A stretch of 64,000 nucleotides of DNA. It comes from Corynebacterium sp. HMSC27B11. GTDB taxonomy: Bacteria; Actinomycetota; Actinomycetes; Mycobacteriales; Mycobacteriaceae. The notes under the pieces are model-generated. The model did no database searches and was not told the origin of the DNA. It saw nothing but the letters and a program-made list of their open reading frames with translations. The stretch's first letter is position 1, and the number at the start of each line of letters is the position of its first letter. A program made the position numbers and the translations under genes. Positions 27,203 through 35,667 of the stretch are shown in pieces. The stretch spans positions 1 to 64,000 of the forward strand of contig NZ_KV823538.1 in NCBI RefSeq assembly GCF_001815985.1, given 5' to 3'.

Positions 27203-28441
27203 ATGGACTTCGCACCCAGCGCGCGCTCGAAGGAGTATCAGGAACAGCTCCTTCGCTTCATGGATGAACACGTTTACCCGGCCGAGCCGATCTATCACCA
27301 GCAGATGACCGAGTCCGGCGATCCGCACCACCACCCAGCGATCCTTGAAGACCTCAAAGCCGAAGCCAAGAAGCAGGGCCTATGGAACCTCTTCCACCCC
27401 CACCCCGGCACGGGCCCGGGTTTGAGCAACGTCGACTACGCCCCATTGGCAGAAATCATGGGTCGCTCCCCCGAACTCGCCCCCGAAGCCTGCAATTGCA
27501 ACGCCCCGGATACGGGGAACATGGAGGTTCTCGAGCTTTATGGAACTGATGCTCACCGCAGGGAGTACCTGAATCCGCTGCTCGACGGTAAAATCCGCTC
27601 CGCATTCGCCATGACCGAACCTGGAGTCGCCTCCTCAGATGCCACCAATGTGTCCATGCGCATGGAACGGGTTACCGGTTACACAGCGGAAGGCTCGAAT
27701 AAGCCCCTCGATGGGTATGTACTTAACGGGCGGAAGTGGTTTAGCTCGAACGGCATGCGGCCCAATCTCAAGGTGCTCATCGTCATGGGCAAGACCAACC
27801 CAGAGGCTGAGCCCCACCGCCAGCAGTCCATGCTGGTTGTCCCCGCCGACGCCCCCGGCGTCCGAATCCTTCGCGACCTTCCCGTCTTCGGCTTCCACGA
27901 CCGCGAAGGCCACGCCGAACTGGAATTTAAGGACGTATTCGTCCCCGACCACGACATCCTCCTGGAGGAGGGAGCGGGTTTTCGGATCTCCCAGGACCGC
28001 TTGGGACCAGGTCGGATTCACCACTGCATGCGTGCCATCGGCATGGCAGAACGCGCACTCGAGCTGATGTGCGAACGAGCCTTGTCTCGAAGCACCTTCG
28101 GCAAAGCGCTGGCCGAGCGCGACACGATCCAAGAACGCATCGCCAACGCCCGCATCGACATCGAGCAGGCCCGGCTATTGACTTTGAAGGCCGCCTGGAT
28201 GATGGACACGGTCGGCAATAAGGCTGCTCGCCAGGAAATTGCTGCCATCAAGGTTGCTGCCCCACAGGTCGCGCTCCGCATCGTGGACGAAGCCATCCAA
28301 GTATTCGGTGGCGAGGGTGTGACCTCCGATACCCCGCTGGCTCACATGTGGGCTGGCCTGCGATCACTCCGGCTGGCCGATGGCCCGGATGAGGTCCATC
28401 GCATGACCATCGCCCGACAAGAACTGCGCAAATACAAGTAG
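27203..28441 (+). CDS. Acyl-CoA dehydrogenase, ACAD10/11-like
   Basis: Flavoprotein of 412 residues. FAFAMTEPG-type flavin segment (AFAMTEPGVASSDATN) near the middle, RWF-like GRKWFSSNG, and the C-terminal FGGEGVTSDTPLAHMW and ADGPDEVHRM stretches mark an acyl-CoA dehydrogenase. The N-terminus (EHVYPAEPIYHQQM) is the kind seen in the ACAD10/ACAD11/LvaC group. In that group the enzyme works with an APH-type kinase on phosphorylated 4-hydroxyacyl-CoAs, and the kinase gene follows here. A strong GAGGAAAG Shine-Dalgarno fixes the start at 27203. Confidence 0.9.
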   Translation: MDFAPSARSKEYQEQLLRFMDEHVYPAEPIYHQQMTESGDPHHHPAILEDLKAEAKKQGLWNLFHPHPGTGPGLSNVDYAPLAEIMGRSPELAPEACNCNAPDTGNMEVLELYGTDAHRREYLNPLLDGKIRSAFAMTEPGVASSDATNVSMRMERVTGYTAEGSNKPLDGYVLNGRKWFSSNGMRPNLKVLIVMGKTNPEAEPHRQQSMLVVPADAPGVRILRDLPVFGFHDREGHAELEFKDVFVPDHDILLEEGAGFRISQDRLGPGRIHHCMRAIGMAERALELMCERALSRSTFGKALAERDTIQERIANARIDIEQARLLTLKAAWMMDTVGNKAARQEIAAIKVAAPQVALRIVDEAIQVFGGEGVTSDTPLAHMWAGLRSLRLADGPDEVHRMTIARQELRKYK

Positions 28442-28478
28442 AACCCCGGCACAGCACAGACCTATCGAAGGAGCCACG

Positions 28479-29561
28479 GTGAACGACCCAACAACCGGCA
28501 GCCACAATTCAGCCACGAAGAACCCGGCCGTACCGTTCAATATGGAAGAGCTGAAGACGTGGCTCACCCGCATCACCCCATTGAACGGTGATCTCGCGCT
28601 CAACCGCGTTGGAAACGGGCAGTCCAACCTCACGTTCCTCGTCGAAGACACCACTGGCGCGCGCTGCATCGTCCGCCGCCCGCCACTGGGAAAACTTGCC
28701 GCCAGCGCCCACAACGTCGTGCGCGAAGGAAAGATCATGGCGGCCCTTCACGACACCGAGGTGCCCGTCCCGGTGATCTACGGCAGCACCGACGAGCTCG
28801 CCGACCATGGTCAATCTGTCTCCGACGCCCCCGTCGTGGCGATGAGCATGGTCGACGGAGTGACCATTAGCTCTGCAGAAGCCGCTTCCCCTTTGGGGCT
28901 GGACATCCGGCACAAAATCGCCACCAACATGCTGGACGCGATGATCCACATCCACGGCGTCAACCTCGCATCCACCGGACTGGACACGCTGGCATCCCAC
29001 GACCCCTACGCCCCACGACAGCTCAAGCGCTGGTCCGGGCAATGGGATAAGACCAAGACGCGGGAATTGCCTGCGCTCGATAAACTCACGGCTCTCCTGG
29101 AGGAACACACCCCGGAACAAAAGGAAACGGTGCTGGTGCACGGCGACCTACACGTCGGCAACGTCATAGCCAACCCAGACGACGGCACCATCAACGCGGT
29201 CATCGACTGGGAGCTCACCACGCTGGGAGACCCCCTCGCTGACGTGGGAACCATGCTTGCTTATTGGCCGGTCAAGGACGGACTGGTCCTCCCTGGATTT
29301 GAAGCACCCCTCCTCGACGGATTCCCGAAGGGTGAAGAACTAGCCGAGCGCTATCTAGACGCCACGGGACGGGACAGAAAGGCATTGGCTTTTTGGCACG
29401 TCCTGGGGCTATGGAAAGTTGCGATCATCTGCGAAGGCGTGGTGCGCCGCGTCATGCAGAATCCCAGCAACCGCGCCTCCGGAGGCGCCCCCACCCAGGA
29501 GATGGTGGAGTGGATTGTCGCCGAGGCGCAGCAGACCGCGCGGGAGTACGGGCTCAGCTAG
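28479..29561 (+). CDS. APH-family phosphotransferase (LvaA/ACAD11-kinase-like)
   Basis: Kinase-fold protein of 360 residues, aminoglycoside-phosphotransferase superfamily. The catalytic loop VHGDLHVGN and metal-binding IDWEL are intact, and the N-lobe has FLVED and IVRRPPLGK. The RPPLG motif and the partner acyl-CoA dehydrogenase point to the LvaA/ACAD10-11 kinases that phosphorylate 4-hydroxyacyl-CoA rather than to antibiotic resistance. The start is GTG 28479, with GAAGGAG five bases upstream. Last gene of the SDR operon; no LvaB-like small gene is seen. Confidence 0.85.
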   Translation: MNDPTTGSHNSATKNPAVPFNMEELKTWLTRITPLNGDLALNRVGNGQSNLTFLVEDTTGARCIVRRPPLGKLAASAHNVVREGKIMAALHDTEVPVPVIYGSTDELADHGQSVSDAPVVAMSMVDGVTISSAEAASPLGLDIRHKIATNMLDAMIHIHGVNLASTGLDTLASHDPYAPRQLKRWSGQWDKTKTRELPALDKLTALLEEHTPEQKETVLVHGDLHVGNVIANPDDGTINAVIDWELTTLGDPLADVGTMLAYWPVKDGLVLPGFEAPLLDGFPKGEELAERYLDATGRDRKALAFWHVLGLWKVAIICEGVVRRVMQNPSNRASGGAPTQEMVEWIVAEAQQTAREYGLS

Positions 29562-29598
29562 GCAGCGACATTAGGCAGAGAACGCCCGGCAAGCTCAC

Positions 29599-29604
29599 TA
29601 AGCT
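29599..29604 (+). promoter_or_regulatory. -10 box candidate of dsdA
   Basis: TAAGCT stands seven bases before ATG 29612, the leaderless spacing found elsewhere in this window. There is no Shine-Dalgarno before that ATG. Confidence 0.4.
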
Positions 29605-29611
29605 GGGCGCC

Positions 29612-30907
29612 ATGGCAACCCGAACCCCGCAAGAGTGGATCACCGACTACCCCCTCCTTGAGCGCCTCGTCGCGCTCGAGGAGACCCTATGGCTGAAGCC
29701 CGACCTGCCCCGCGCCGAAGAGGGCCTGGCGCACGTCGGAATCGGCCCTGACCAGATCCAGGACGCCGCGGACCGACTAAAGCGCTTCGCCCCCTACCTG
29801 CAGCAGGTCTTCCCGGAGACCGCGCCAAGTGCTGGCGTCATCGAATCCCCGCTGCGCCACGTGCCCGCGATGAAGGAAGCGATCGAGGACCTCACCGGGC
29901 AGCGAATCGAGGGGCAGCTGTGGGCGAAGCTCGACTCCCACCTGCCGATCTCCGGTTCGATCAAGGCCCGCGGCGGGATCTACGAGGTCCTCCAGCACGC
30001 TGAGGCCCTCGCCCTGGAGCACGGCCTGATCACCCCGGACAGCGACTACCGGCTCCTCGACTCCGCCGAGGCCCGCGAGCTCTTCGGCCAGCACCGCGTG
30101 GCCGTGGGGTCCACCGGCAACCTGGGGCTGTCCATCGGCATCATGAGCGCCAAGCTGGGCTTCCAAGCCGCGGTCCACATGAGCGCGGATGCCCGGCAGT
30201 GGAAGAAGGACCTGCTGCGCTCCCACGGCGTGGAGGTCGTGGAGTACGAGCAGGACTACTCCGTCGCCGTCGCCGCTGGTCGCAAAGCCGCCGAGGACGA
30301 CGACCGCGTCTACTTCGTGGACGACGAGAACTCCGTCTCCCTCTTCCTCGGTTACGCGGTCGCCGGGGCGCGACTGGCCGGCCAGCTGCAGGCCATGGAC
30401 GTCCGTATCACCGAGGAGGAACCACTCCACGTCTACCTGCCCTGCGGGGTCGGCGGTGGCCCGGGTGGTGTCGCTTTCGGCATCAAGGCCATCTTCGGCG
30501 ACGCGGCGCGCTGCTACTTCGCCGAGCCCACCCACTCCCCCGCCATGTTCATCGGGGTGCACACCGGCGCCCACGACCAGCTGGCAGTGCAGGACTTCGG
30601 CATCGACAACATCACCGCCGCCGATGGGCTTGCCGTGGGGCGGCCCTCCGGCTTCGTCGGCGAGCGGATGCAGTACCTCATCGACGGCTACTACACAGTC
30701 AGCGACGAGAACATGTTCCGGGGCGTTGCGCTCTTCGACCGCTCCGAGGATGTGCAGTGCGAGCCGAGCTCCGCGACCAGCTTCTTCGGCCCCGGTGCCA
30801 TTGGCCGGGCGGGCACCCACCTGGCCTGGATCACGGGCGGGGCGATGGTGCCGGAAGAGGAGATGGCTAGCTACATCGCCCGCGGCGAGGAGCTGCTCGA
30901 GGGCTAG
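29612..30907 (+). CDS. dsdA: D-serine dehydratase
   Basis: PLP enzyme of 431 residues that deaminates D-serine to pyruvate and ammonia. The PLP-binding lysine is Lys118 in SGSIKARGG; the phosphate-binding glycine loop is in [10 protein letters not shown], with GSTGNLG and the C-terminal [10 protein letters not shown] as family marks. Length is near that of E. coli DsdA. It stands alone, with a leaderless-type promoter and a hairpin after the stop; ammonia release fits an organism that also carries urease. Confidence 0.93.
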   Translation: MATRTPQEWITDYPLLERLVALEETLWLKPDLPRAEEGLAHVGIGPDQIQDAADRLKRFAPYLQQVFPETAPSAGVIESPLRHVPAMKEAIEDLTGQRIEGQLWAKLDSHLPISGSIKARGGIYEVLQHAEALALEHGLITPDSDYRLLDSAEARELFGQHRVAVGSTGNLGLSIGIMSAKLGFQAAVHMSADARQWKKDLLRSHGVEVVEYEQDYSVAVAAGRKAAEDDDRVYFVDDENSVSLFLGYAVAGARLAGQLQAMDVRITEEEPLHVYLPCGVGGGPGGVAFGIKAIFGDAARCYFAEPTHSPAMFIGVHTGAHDQLAVQDFGIDNITAADGLAVGRPSGFVGERMQYLIDGYYTVSDENMFRGVALFDRSEDVQCEPSSATSFFGPGAIGRAGTHLAWITGGAMVPEEEMASYIARGEELLEG

Positions 30908-30925
30908 CCTCGTTTATATAAAGCA

Positions 30926-30954
30926 AGTGGCCGCGGGGAGAACCCGCAGCCACT
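30926..30954. terminator. Hairpin between dsdA and the aldehyde dehydrogenase gene
   Basis: A stem of AGTGGC-c-GCGGG with CCCGC-a-GCCACT encloses a 5-base loop. It lies between convergent genes and may serve both. Confidence 0.6.
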
Positions 30955-30979
30955 GCGCTCTTGAGTTATTACTCAGCCA

Positions 30980-32386
30980 TTACAGCGCTGGGGAAAGACC
31001 TGCGCCCGACTGGTCAGACACCCGGTAGAGGTGCTCGTTGACGAACTCGCCAACGCCCCAGCGAGCGAGCTCGCGGCCATAGCCGGAGCGACCGATTCCG
31101 CCGAAGGGCAGGCCCGCCCCGGTGACAGCGTGCTCGTTGATGAAGGTCATGCCGTCGCGAAGCTGCTCGGCGACCTCGCGGGCCGCGTCCAGGTCGGTGC
31201 TCCACACGGAGCTGGAGAGGCCGTAGTCGGAATCGTTCGCGATCTCGATGGCCTCCGCTGCGTCCTTAGCGCGGTACACGATCGCCACGGGCCCGAAGAT
31301 CTCGTTGCAGCCAACGTCCGCCTTGGGGTCCACGTCGACCAGCAGGGTCGGCTCCATGAAGGCGCCCTCGCGGTCGATGGCCTTACCACCGACGCGAATG
31401 GTGGCTTCACCGTTCTTCTCCGCCTCGGCGAGGCGCTCGACGATCTCATCGCGGGCACCGATGGAGGACAGCGGACCGACATCGGCGTTCTCGTCGTCGA
31501 ATGCGCCGACCTTCATCTCGCCGATGCGCTTCTCCAGCGTTTCGACGGTGCGGTCATAGAACTCGTCCATGACGATCAGGCGCTTCGGGGCGTTACAGGC
31601 CTGGCCGGTGTTGTACATGCGGATCTTGGTGAACTGCTCCAGCACCCAGTCCAGGTTCTCATCGTCGAGCACGATGAAGGGGTCGTTGCCGCCCAGCTCC
31701 AGCAGGGACTTCTTGTAGTGCTCGCCGGCGGTCTTCGCCACGGCGGCACCAGCCTGCTCGGAGCCGGTGAGGGACACACCCGCCACGCGCTTATCCGCCA
31801 CGAAGGCATCCATCTGGGAGCCGGAGGCGTACACGTTGATGAAAGCATCCTTCGGCAGCCCGGCCTGCTCCAGCAGGTCCTGACAAGCCTGGGAGGACAG
31901 CGGGCAGATGGAAGCGTGCTTCAGAACCAGGGTGTTGCCCAGCAGCAGGTTCGGTGCTGCCCAGCGGGCGACCTGGTAGTAGGGGAAGTTCCACGGCATG
32001 ATGCCCAGAATCACGCCCAGGGGCTCCTTGCGCACCCAGGTCTGCTGTGCGCCCTGCTGGGAAAGCTGCTCATCTGCCAGGAGCTCGTGGGCGTGCTCGG
32101 CGTACCAGGTGAAAATGTCCGAGACGATGTCGATCTCCGCCTCGGCCCAGCGGGTCAGCTTGCCCATCTCGCGCCCGATGTGTTCCGCCAGCTGCTTCTT
32201 GTTCTCCTGGAACAGCTTCGCGGTCTTCCGCAGGACGTCCGCGCGCTGCGCGATGGGGGTCTTGCGCCACTGCTCGCCTGCGGCGGTGGCGCGATCCAGA
32301 ATTGCATCGCGGTCGGCATCATCGATGCGGTTGAACTGCTCTTCTTCTTGGCCAGTACTTGGGTTCTGCAATGCAAAAGTGCTCAT
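30980..32386 (-). CDS. Aldehyde dehydrogenase, succinate-semialdehyde type
   Basis: NAD(P)-dependent aldehyde dehydrogenase of 468 residues. Catalytic glutamate in LLELGGNDP and catalytic cysteine in [11 protein letters not shown]; the cofactor region has [14 protein letters not shown] and SLTGSEQAG. The GNDPF and [12 protein letters not shown] stretches are those of GabD/Sad-like succinate-semialdehyde dehydrogenases. It is monocistronic; no GABA aminotransferase gene is near, so the true aldehyde is uncertain. Confidence 0.88.
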   Translation of the reverse strand: MSTFALQNPSTGQEEEQFNRIDDADRDAILDRATAAGEQWRKTPIAQRADVLRKTAKLFQENKKQLAEHIGREMGKLTRWAEAEIDIVSDIFTWYAEHAHELLADEQLSQQGAQQTWVRKEPLGVILGIMPWNFPYYQVARWAAPNLLLGNTLVLKHASICPLSSQACQDLLEQAGLPKDAFINVYASGSQMDAFVADKRVAGVSLTGSEQAGAAVAKTAGEHYKKSLLELGGNDPFIVLDDENLDWVLEQFTKIRMYNTGQACNAPKRLIVMDEFYDRTVETLEKRIGEMKVGAFDDENADVGPLSSIGARDEIVERLAEAEKNGEATIRVGGKAIDREGAFMEPTLLVDVDPKADVGCNEIFGPVAIVYRAKDAAEAIEIANDSDYGLSSSVWSTDLDAAREVAEQLRDGMTFINEHAVTGAGLPFGGIGRSGYGRELARWGVGEFVNEHLYRVSDQSGAGLSPAL

Positions 32387-32437
32387 GGCCCCTGCCTACC
32401 AGATGCATTCGGCCGTGTCAGGGGGCGAAAACAAGAA

Positions 32438-32471
32438 CCCCGGCCCGCGGTATAAGTACCGAAGGCCGGGG
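32438..32471. terminator. Long hairpin terminator downstream of the cysX remnant
   Basis: An outer 8-bp stem (CCCCGGCC / GGCCGGGG) encloses an inner 5-bp stem (CGGTA / TACCG). It follows the cysX remnant on the minus strand and was probably the terminator of the cysI-cysX transcript before the exonuclease gene separated them. The 287-base gap 32387-32673 holds only this hairpin, the remnant and the promoter side of the aldehyde dehydrogenase gene. Confidence 0.65.
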
Positions 32472-32497
32472 ATTCACCGTGTGCCCAGCGCTTTAGG

Positions 32498-32655
32498 TCA
32501 GGCCAGCAGGCCGTGGAATTTCACCGAAAACTCGCGACGGCACTCGCGGCACTGCCAGGAATTATCCGTTTCCGTGGTCGGAAACAGATTCTCCCCCATG
32601 CAGTAGGGGCAAAAGTTCACGGTCACACGCCGACCGTTGCTGTGCCCGGACTTCC
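32498..32655 (-). pseudogene. Partial second copy of cysX
   Basis: 158 bases match the 3' three quarters of intact cysX (35458-35615) with six differences, about 96%. All but one of the differences are silent (the exception is Ala to Val), and both CxxC pairs, the reading frame and the TGA stop are kept. There is no start codon in an equivalent place, though an internal GTG could give about 42 residues. The match ends exactly at the stop codon on one side. Together with cysX it forms a direct repeat around the exonuclease-fusion gene. Confidence 0.9.
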
Positions 32656-32673
32656 GAACCCTTCCCCCCAGCG

Positions 32674-35385
32674 CTAGAGCCAGAGGTCTTCGAGCAGTTG
32701 GACAGCAAAGCCATCCTGCCGGGCGCGGAAGCGGCTAAGGATACGGCGGTTCGCCCCGTTATCCCCCAGCCCCAAGGCTCGAGAAATCACAGAGCGCAGG
32801 GCTTCATCATCGCCTTCCGGATCCTCACCCACGTGTTCAGCGAGCGCGGCTAACCCCTCGGCTCCCTGCTGTGGCCGGGCGCGCTCCAGGGAGAAGTATT
32901 CGCCCTCGTGGAAGTCCAGCCAAACCCGCTCTCCCTCACCGATCCCCTGATGCTCCAGCAAACGTCGAATGGTTCCCAGGGTGTTACTGGTTGGCCCCCA
33001 GGTCACTCGCTGCGTACCAATCTCACTGGGCAGTTCGGCCGACTCGTTATATTTCAACCCCAGCATATGGATCACTCCGCCGGGAACCCCACTGCCGGAG
33101 CCACGGAGGTGGTCACTGGTTACGGTGATCAGCAACTTCCACCTGCCATCACGCCAATACATGCCGCGAGAGTCCTCCGGCGTGGAGGTCTTTTCCGGTG
33201 CCGCCGAACGCCACTTGACGATTCCATCAACCAGCTCGAACTGGCCGGTTGATGCATAGGTCCGCACCGAATTTTCCGCGACGTCAAATTTGGCGGGGAG
33301 TTCTGTCAGCAAGGCGGTCAGCGGGACCCCCTCATCTCCCGCGTCAGTCGCGGCGACGAGACGGCGCTCAATAAGTTTCGCCAGCGTGCTGTATTCCTCA
33401 TACCCCCACTCCGGCAGCGCCCACTTAGTCGCACTGACCCTCACGATCCCCTCGGAAGCGTTCAAGGAATTCGCCAAGGAACGATTCGTCCTCCCCTGTC
33501 CAATCGCCTCATACAACGAATCGAGATCTTGCGGCTCGCCACGGATGGAGAGAACCCCCGCCCCAAGAGCAGGGAGCGAACGAGTTTGGGTGAGCACGTG
33601 CCCCTCGAACAATCGATACCCACAGTCATCGAGCCAGTCACGCAGGTCAGCGGGGCTTAGTGCCGTGCGCTCCTCCACCCAGTCCAACGGAACCACCCCA
33701 TAGTCATCGCTGCCCTGCTTGAGTAGATTTTCGGTCCGCTCCCGAGCCACCTTCAGAGATGGGAAGCACACCCAGTCCTCCTCAATTGCGAAGGAATCAT
33801 CTACCGCATCGATAATCTCCGCGAGGCGTAGGCCCCAACCGGGAACCTCATCTCGCAGCTCTGGGAGCTGCTCGACGATCCCACCGATGCGCGCCACCGG
33901 GAAAGCATGGGCTGCCATCGCCTCCCGAAGCTCAGCCACTGCCCCGCGATTGGCCAGCTCCTCCAGGCGACTCGCGAGCGGGCTCTGTAGCTGACGTACG
34001 CGTTCACGGGTCAAGCCCAATTCTTGACCGAGCGTATCCAGGGTGGCCGGCGAGGTAGTGCCCAGCCTCTTCCGGGCGATGAGCTGCTCACGTGTGTCCA
34101 AACCGGCATAAAAATCCGCCAGCGCGGAAGACGCTGTCCCCCGCACCAGGAGTTTCACCTGCTGATAGTCCCCCTCCGGGTCGGTTAGCTGAGCCAAAAC
34201 GTCGGCAGCTCGGCCACTGAGCATCCCGTTGGCCGAGTCGGGTAGCAGAGCCTTATCCAGGCCGCGGTGTTGATTAGCGATCAGCCCCAGGGCATCCTGC
34301 GCAACATTCAGTGCTGCCATCAGCGACTCGCGACTGGGCTCCTCGTAAAAGACTTCCGACGCGGAATCAGAGCTTCCCGAGTAGAAATCATCCATATAAG
34401 CGCTGTCTTCCTCCGGGGTATAGTCCGGTGTCTCGACCTCGGGCGGAATAGTCACCGTTGCTTCGGGTGTTATCCGCTCCTCCTCATCACTGATGCCCGC
34501 CAGCAGCACAGAAAACTCCTGCTCGGCCAGGATTGGAATTTCATAGCGCCGCGCCTTCTTCGCCTTGCTGCTCAAGGAGTCCACGTCGGCGGCAACCAAC
34601 ACCCGAGTGTTCTTCGTCAAGGACCCCGGAATGAGCCCGTGCTCTCGGATCTCTTTCTCCCACTCGGATCGGGGCCTGTTCATCTCCCCGGTCAAGGTCA
34701 CCCGGTCACCCGGACGCAGTTCCAACGGCTGGGTCTCCTCAGTAGTGGCCTGCTCCTGTTCGTAATGAGCCGCCTCTGCTGCCTCGCGAGTCAACGGCAC
34801 AGCCGAATTGGCGGTCAACTGGCTCAGCGGGCGGGCGTCGATGGTGATAGACGCAGCCCCGGGGAGCGTCACTCCGTTCCGAAGGAAGTATTGGAAAAGC
34901 GCCGCGGTGGCCTCGGCATCCGCCAGGGCGGTGTGAGCGTTCCGGTTGCTGATACCCGCGCGGGTGAGCACATCCCCCAGTTTGCTGGGCATGCCGGGGA
35001 AAAGCCGCTTAGAAAGCTCCATGGTGCAGACATACCCGGGGAGGGTTTCCTCCGGAGCCAGGCCCGCGCGGGCCAATTCCTGCGAGAGCATCCGGGCGTC
35101 GAAGCGCGCGTTGTGAGCGACCAGCACTCGGCCGTCTAGGAGGCCGAAGAGCTCCCGCGCAATCTGGGTGAAAGCCGGCGCGTCTTTCACGTGTCGGCCG
35201 TAGACCCCATGGATCGAACTATTGGGAATATCGCGGTCCGGGTTGATCAGACTGGACCAGTGGCCCTCCACATCACCGGTGGCAGAAAGTAGGACGACCC
35301 CGATTTCCAGCACGCGGTGGGCGGTACTGAAACCGGTGGTCTCGACGTCGAGAACGGCAAATCCTGGGCTTCCGAGCTCCTGCAT
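32674..35385 (-). CDS. DEDDh exonuclease-BRCT-sigma4-like HTH fusion protein
   Basis: Protein of 903 residues. An N-terminal DnaQ-like 3'-5' exonuclease has DVETTG (residues 13-18), HNARFD and the H-x4-D motif HTALAD (151-156), so all catalytic acids are present. A BRCT-like domain follows at about 224-296. After an acidic linker, residues about 430-480 contain TLDTLGQELGLTRERVRQLQ, which reads like sigma-70 region 4.2. Further winged-helix-like stretches (about 620-720) and a C-terminal domain I do not recognise come next. Ordinary actinobacterial DnaQ-BRCT proteins are about 330 residues, so the extra 600 are unusual. The start at ATG 35385 is chosen because TAGGAT lies seven bases before it. 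It is inserted after cysX, between two copies of the cysX 3' end. A nucleic-acid repair or defence role is possible but unproven. Confidence 0.8.
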   Translation of the reverse strand: MQELGSPGFAVLDVETTGFSTAHRVLEIGVVLLSATGDVEGHWSSLINPDRDIPNSSIHGVYGRHVKDAPAFTQIARELFGLLDGRVLVAHNARFDARMLSQELARAGLAPEETLPGYVCTMELSKRLFPGMPSKLGDVLTRAGISNRNAHTALADAEATAALFQYFLRNGVTLPGAASITIDARPLSQLTANSAVPLTREAAEAAHYEQEQATTEETQPLELRPGDRVTLTGEMNRPRSEWEKEIREHGLIPGSLTKNTRVLVAADVDSLSSKAKKARRYEIPILAEQEFSVLLAGISDEEERITPEATVTIPPEVETPDYTPEEDSAYMDDFYSGSSDSASEVFYEEPSRESLMAALNVAQDALGLIANQHRGLDKALLPDSANGMLSGRAADVLAQLTDPEGDYQQVKLLVRGTASSALADFYAGLDTREQLIARKRLGTTSPATLDTLGQELGLTRERVRQLQSPLASRLEELANRGAVAELREAMAAHAFPVARIGGIVEQLPELRDEVPGWGLRLAEIIDAVDDSFAIEEDWVCFPSLKVARERTENLLKQGSDDYGVVPLDWVEERTALSPADLRDWLDDCGYRLFEGHVLTQTRSLPALGAGVLSIRGEPQDLDSLYEAIGQGRTNRSLANSLNASEGIVRVSATKWALPEWGYEEYSTLAKLIERRLVAATDAGDEGVPLTALLTELPAKFDVAENSVRTYASTGQFELVDGIVKWRSAAPEKTSTPEDSRGMYWRDGRWKLLITVTSDHLRGSGSGVPGGVIHMLGLKYNESAELPSEIGTQRVTWGPTSNTLGTIRRLLEHQGIGEGERVWLDFHEGEYFSLERARPQQGAEGLAALAEHVGEDPEGDDEALRSVISRALGLGDNGANRRILSRFRARQDGFAVQLLEDLWL

Positions 35386-35392
35386 GTCGCTT

Positions 35393-35398
35393 ATCCTA
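35393..35398 (-). promoter_or_regulatory. -10 box of the exonuclease-fusion gene
   Basis: On the minus strand TAGGAT is followed by seven bases and then ATG. This gives the cassette its own promoter, independent of cysI-cysX. A small hairpin (GTATTCC / GGAATAC, 35423-35453) between cysX and this box may end cysX transcripts. Confidence 0.55.
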
Positions 35399-35457
35399 CT
35401 GTGAGCTGCGTCCCGGCTAGCCGTATTCCACACGCCGGCCGAGCAGGGAATACCCGA

Positions 35458-35667
35458 TCAGGCCAGCAGGCCGTGGAATTTCACCGAAAACTCGCGACGG
35501 CACTCGCGGCACTGCCAGGAATTATCCGTTTCCGTGGTCGGAAACAGGTTCTCCCCCATGCAGTAGGGGCAGAAGTTCACGGTCGCACGCCGGCCATTGC
35601 TGTGGCCGGACTTCCCACCGATCGCCTGGTTCACCGGTGGCAGGGAATCAGTATCGGGAACACTCAT
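35458..35667 (-). CDS. cysX: CysX, small CxxC protein of sulfite reduction
   Basis: Protein of 69 residues. Two CxxC pairs (FCPYCMGEN and QCRECRREF) about 21 residues apart would bind a metal in zinc-ribbon or rubredoxin style. In C. glutamicum the gene after cysI encodes this protein, described as a ferredoxin-like electron carrier; four cysteines alone suit one metal centre, so an Fe-S role is not certain. The ATG overlaps the cysI stop by four bases. Its 3' part is duplicated at 32498-32655. Confidence 0.85.
   Translation of the reverse strand: MSVPDTDSLPPVNQAIGGKSGHSNGRRATVNFCPYCMGENLFPTTETDNSWQCRECRREFSVKFHGLLA

Noticed and set aside
28479-29561. Aminoglycoside resistance gene
   Set aside because: The APH fold is present, but the operon partner (ACAD10/11-like dehydrogenase) and RPPLG motif fit the acyl-CoA kinase group, not antibiotic kinases.
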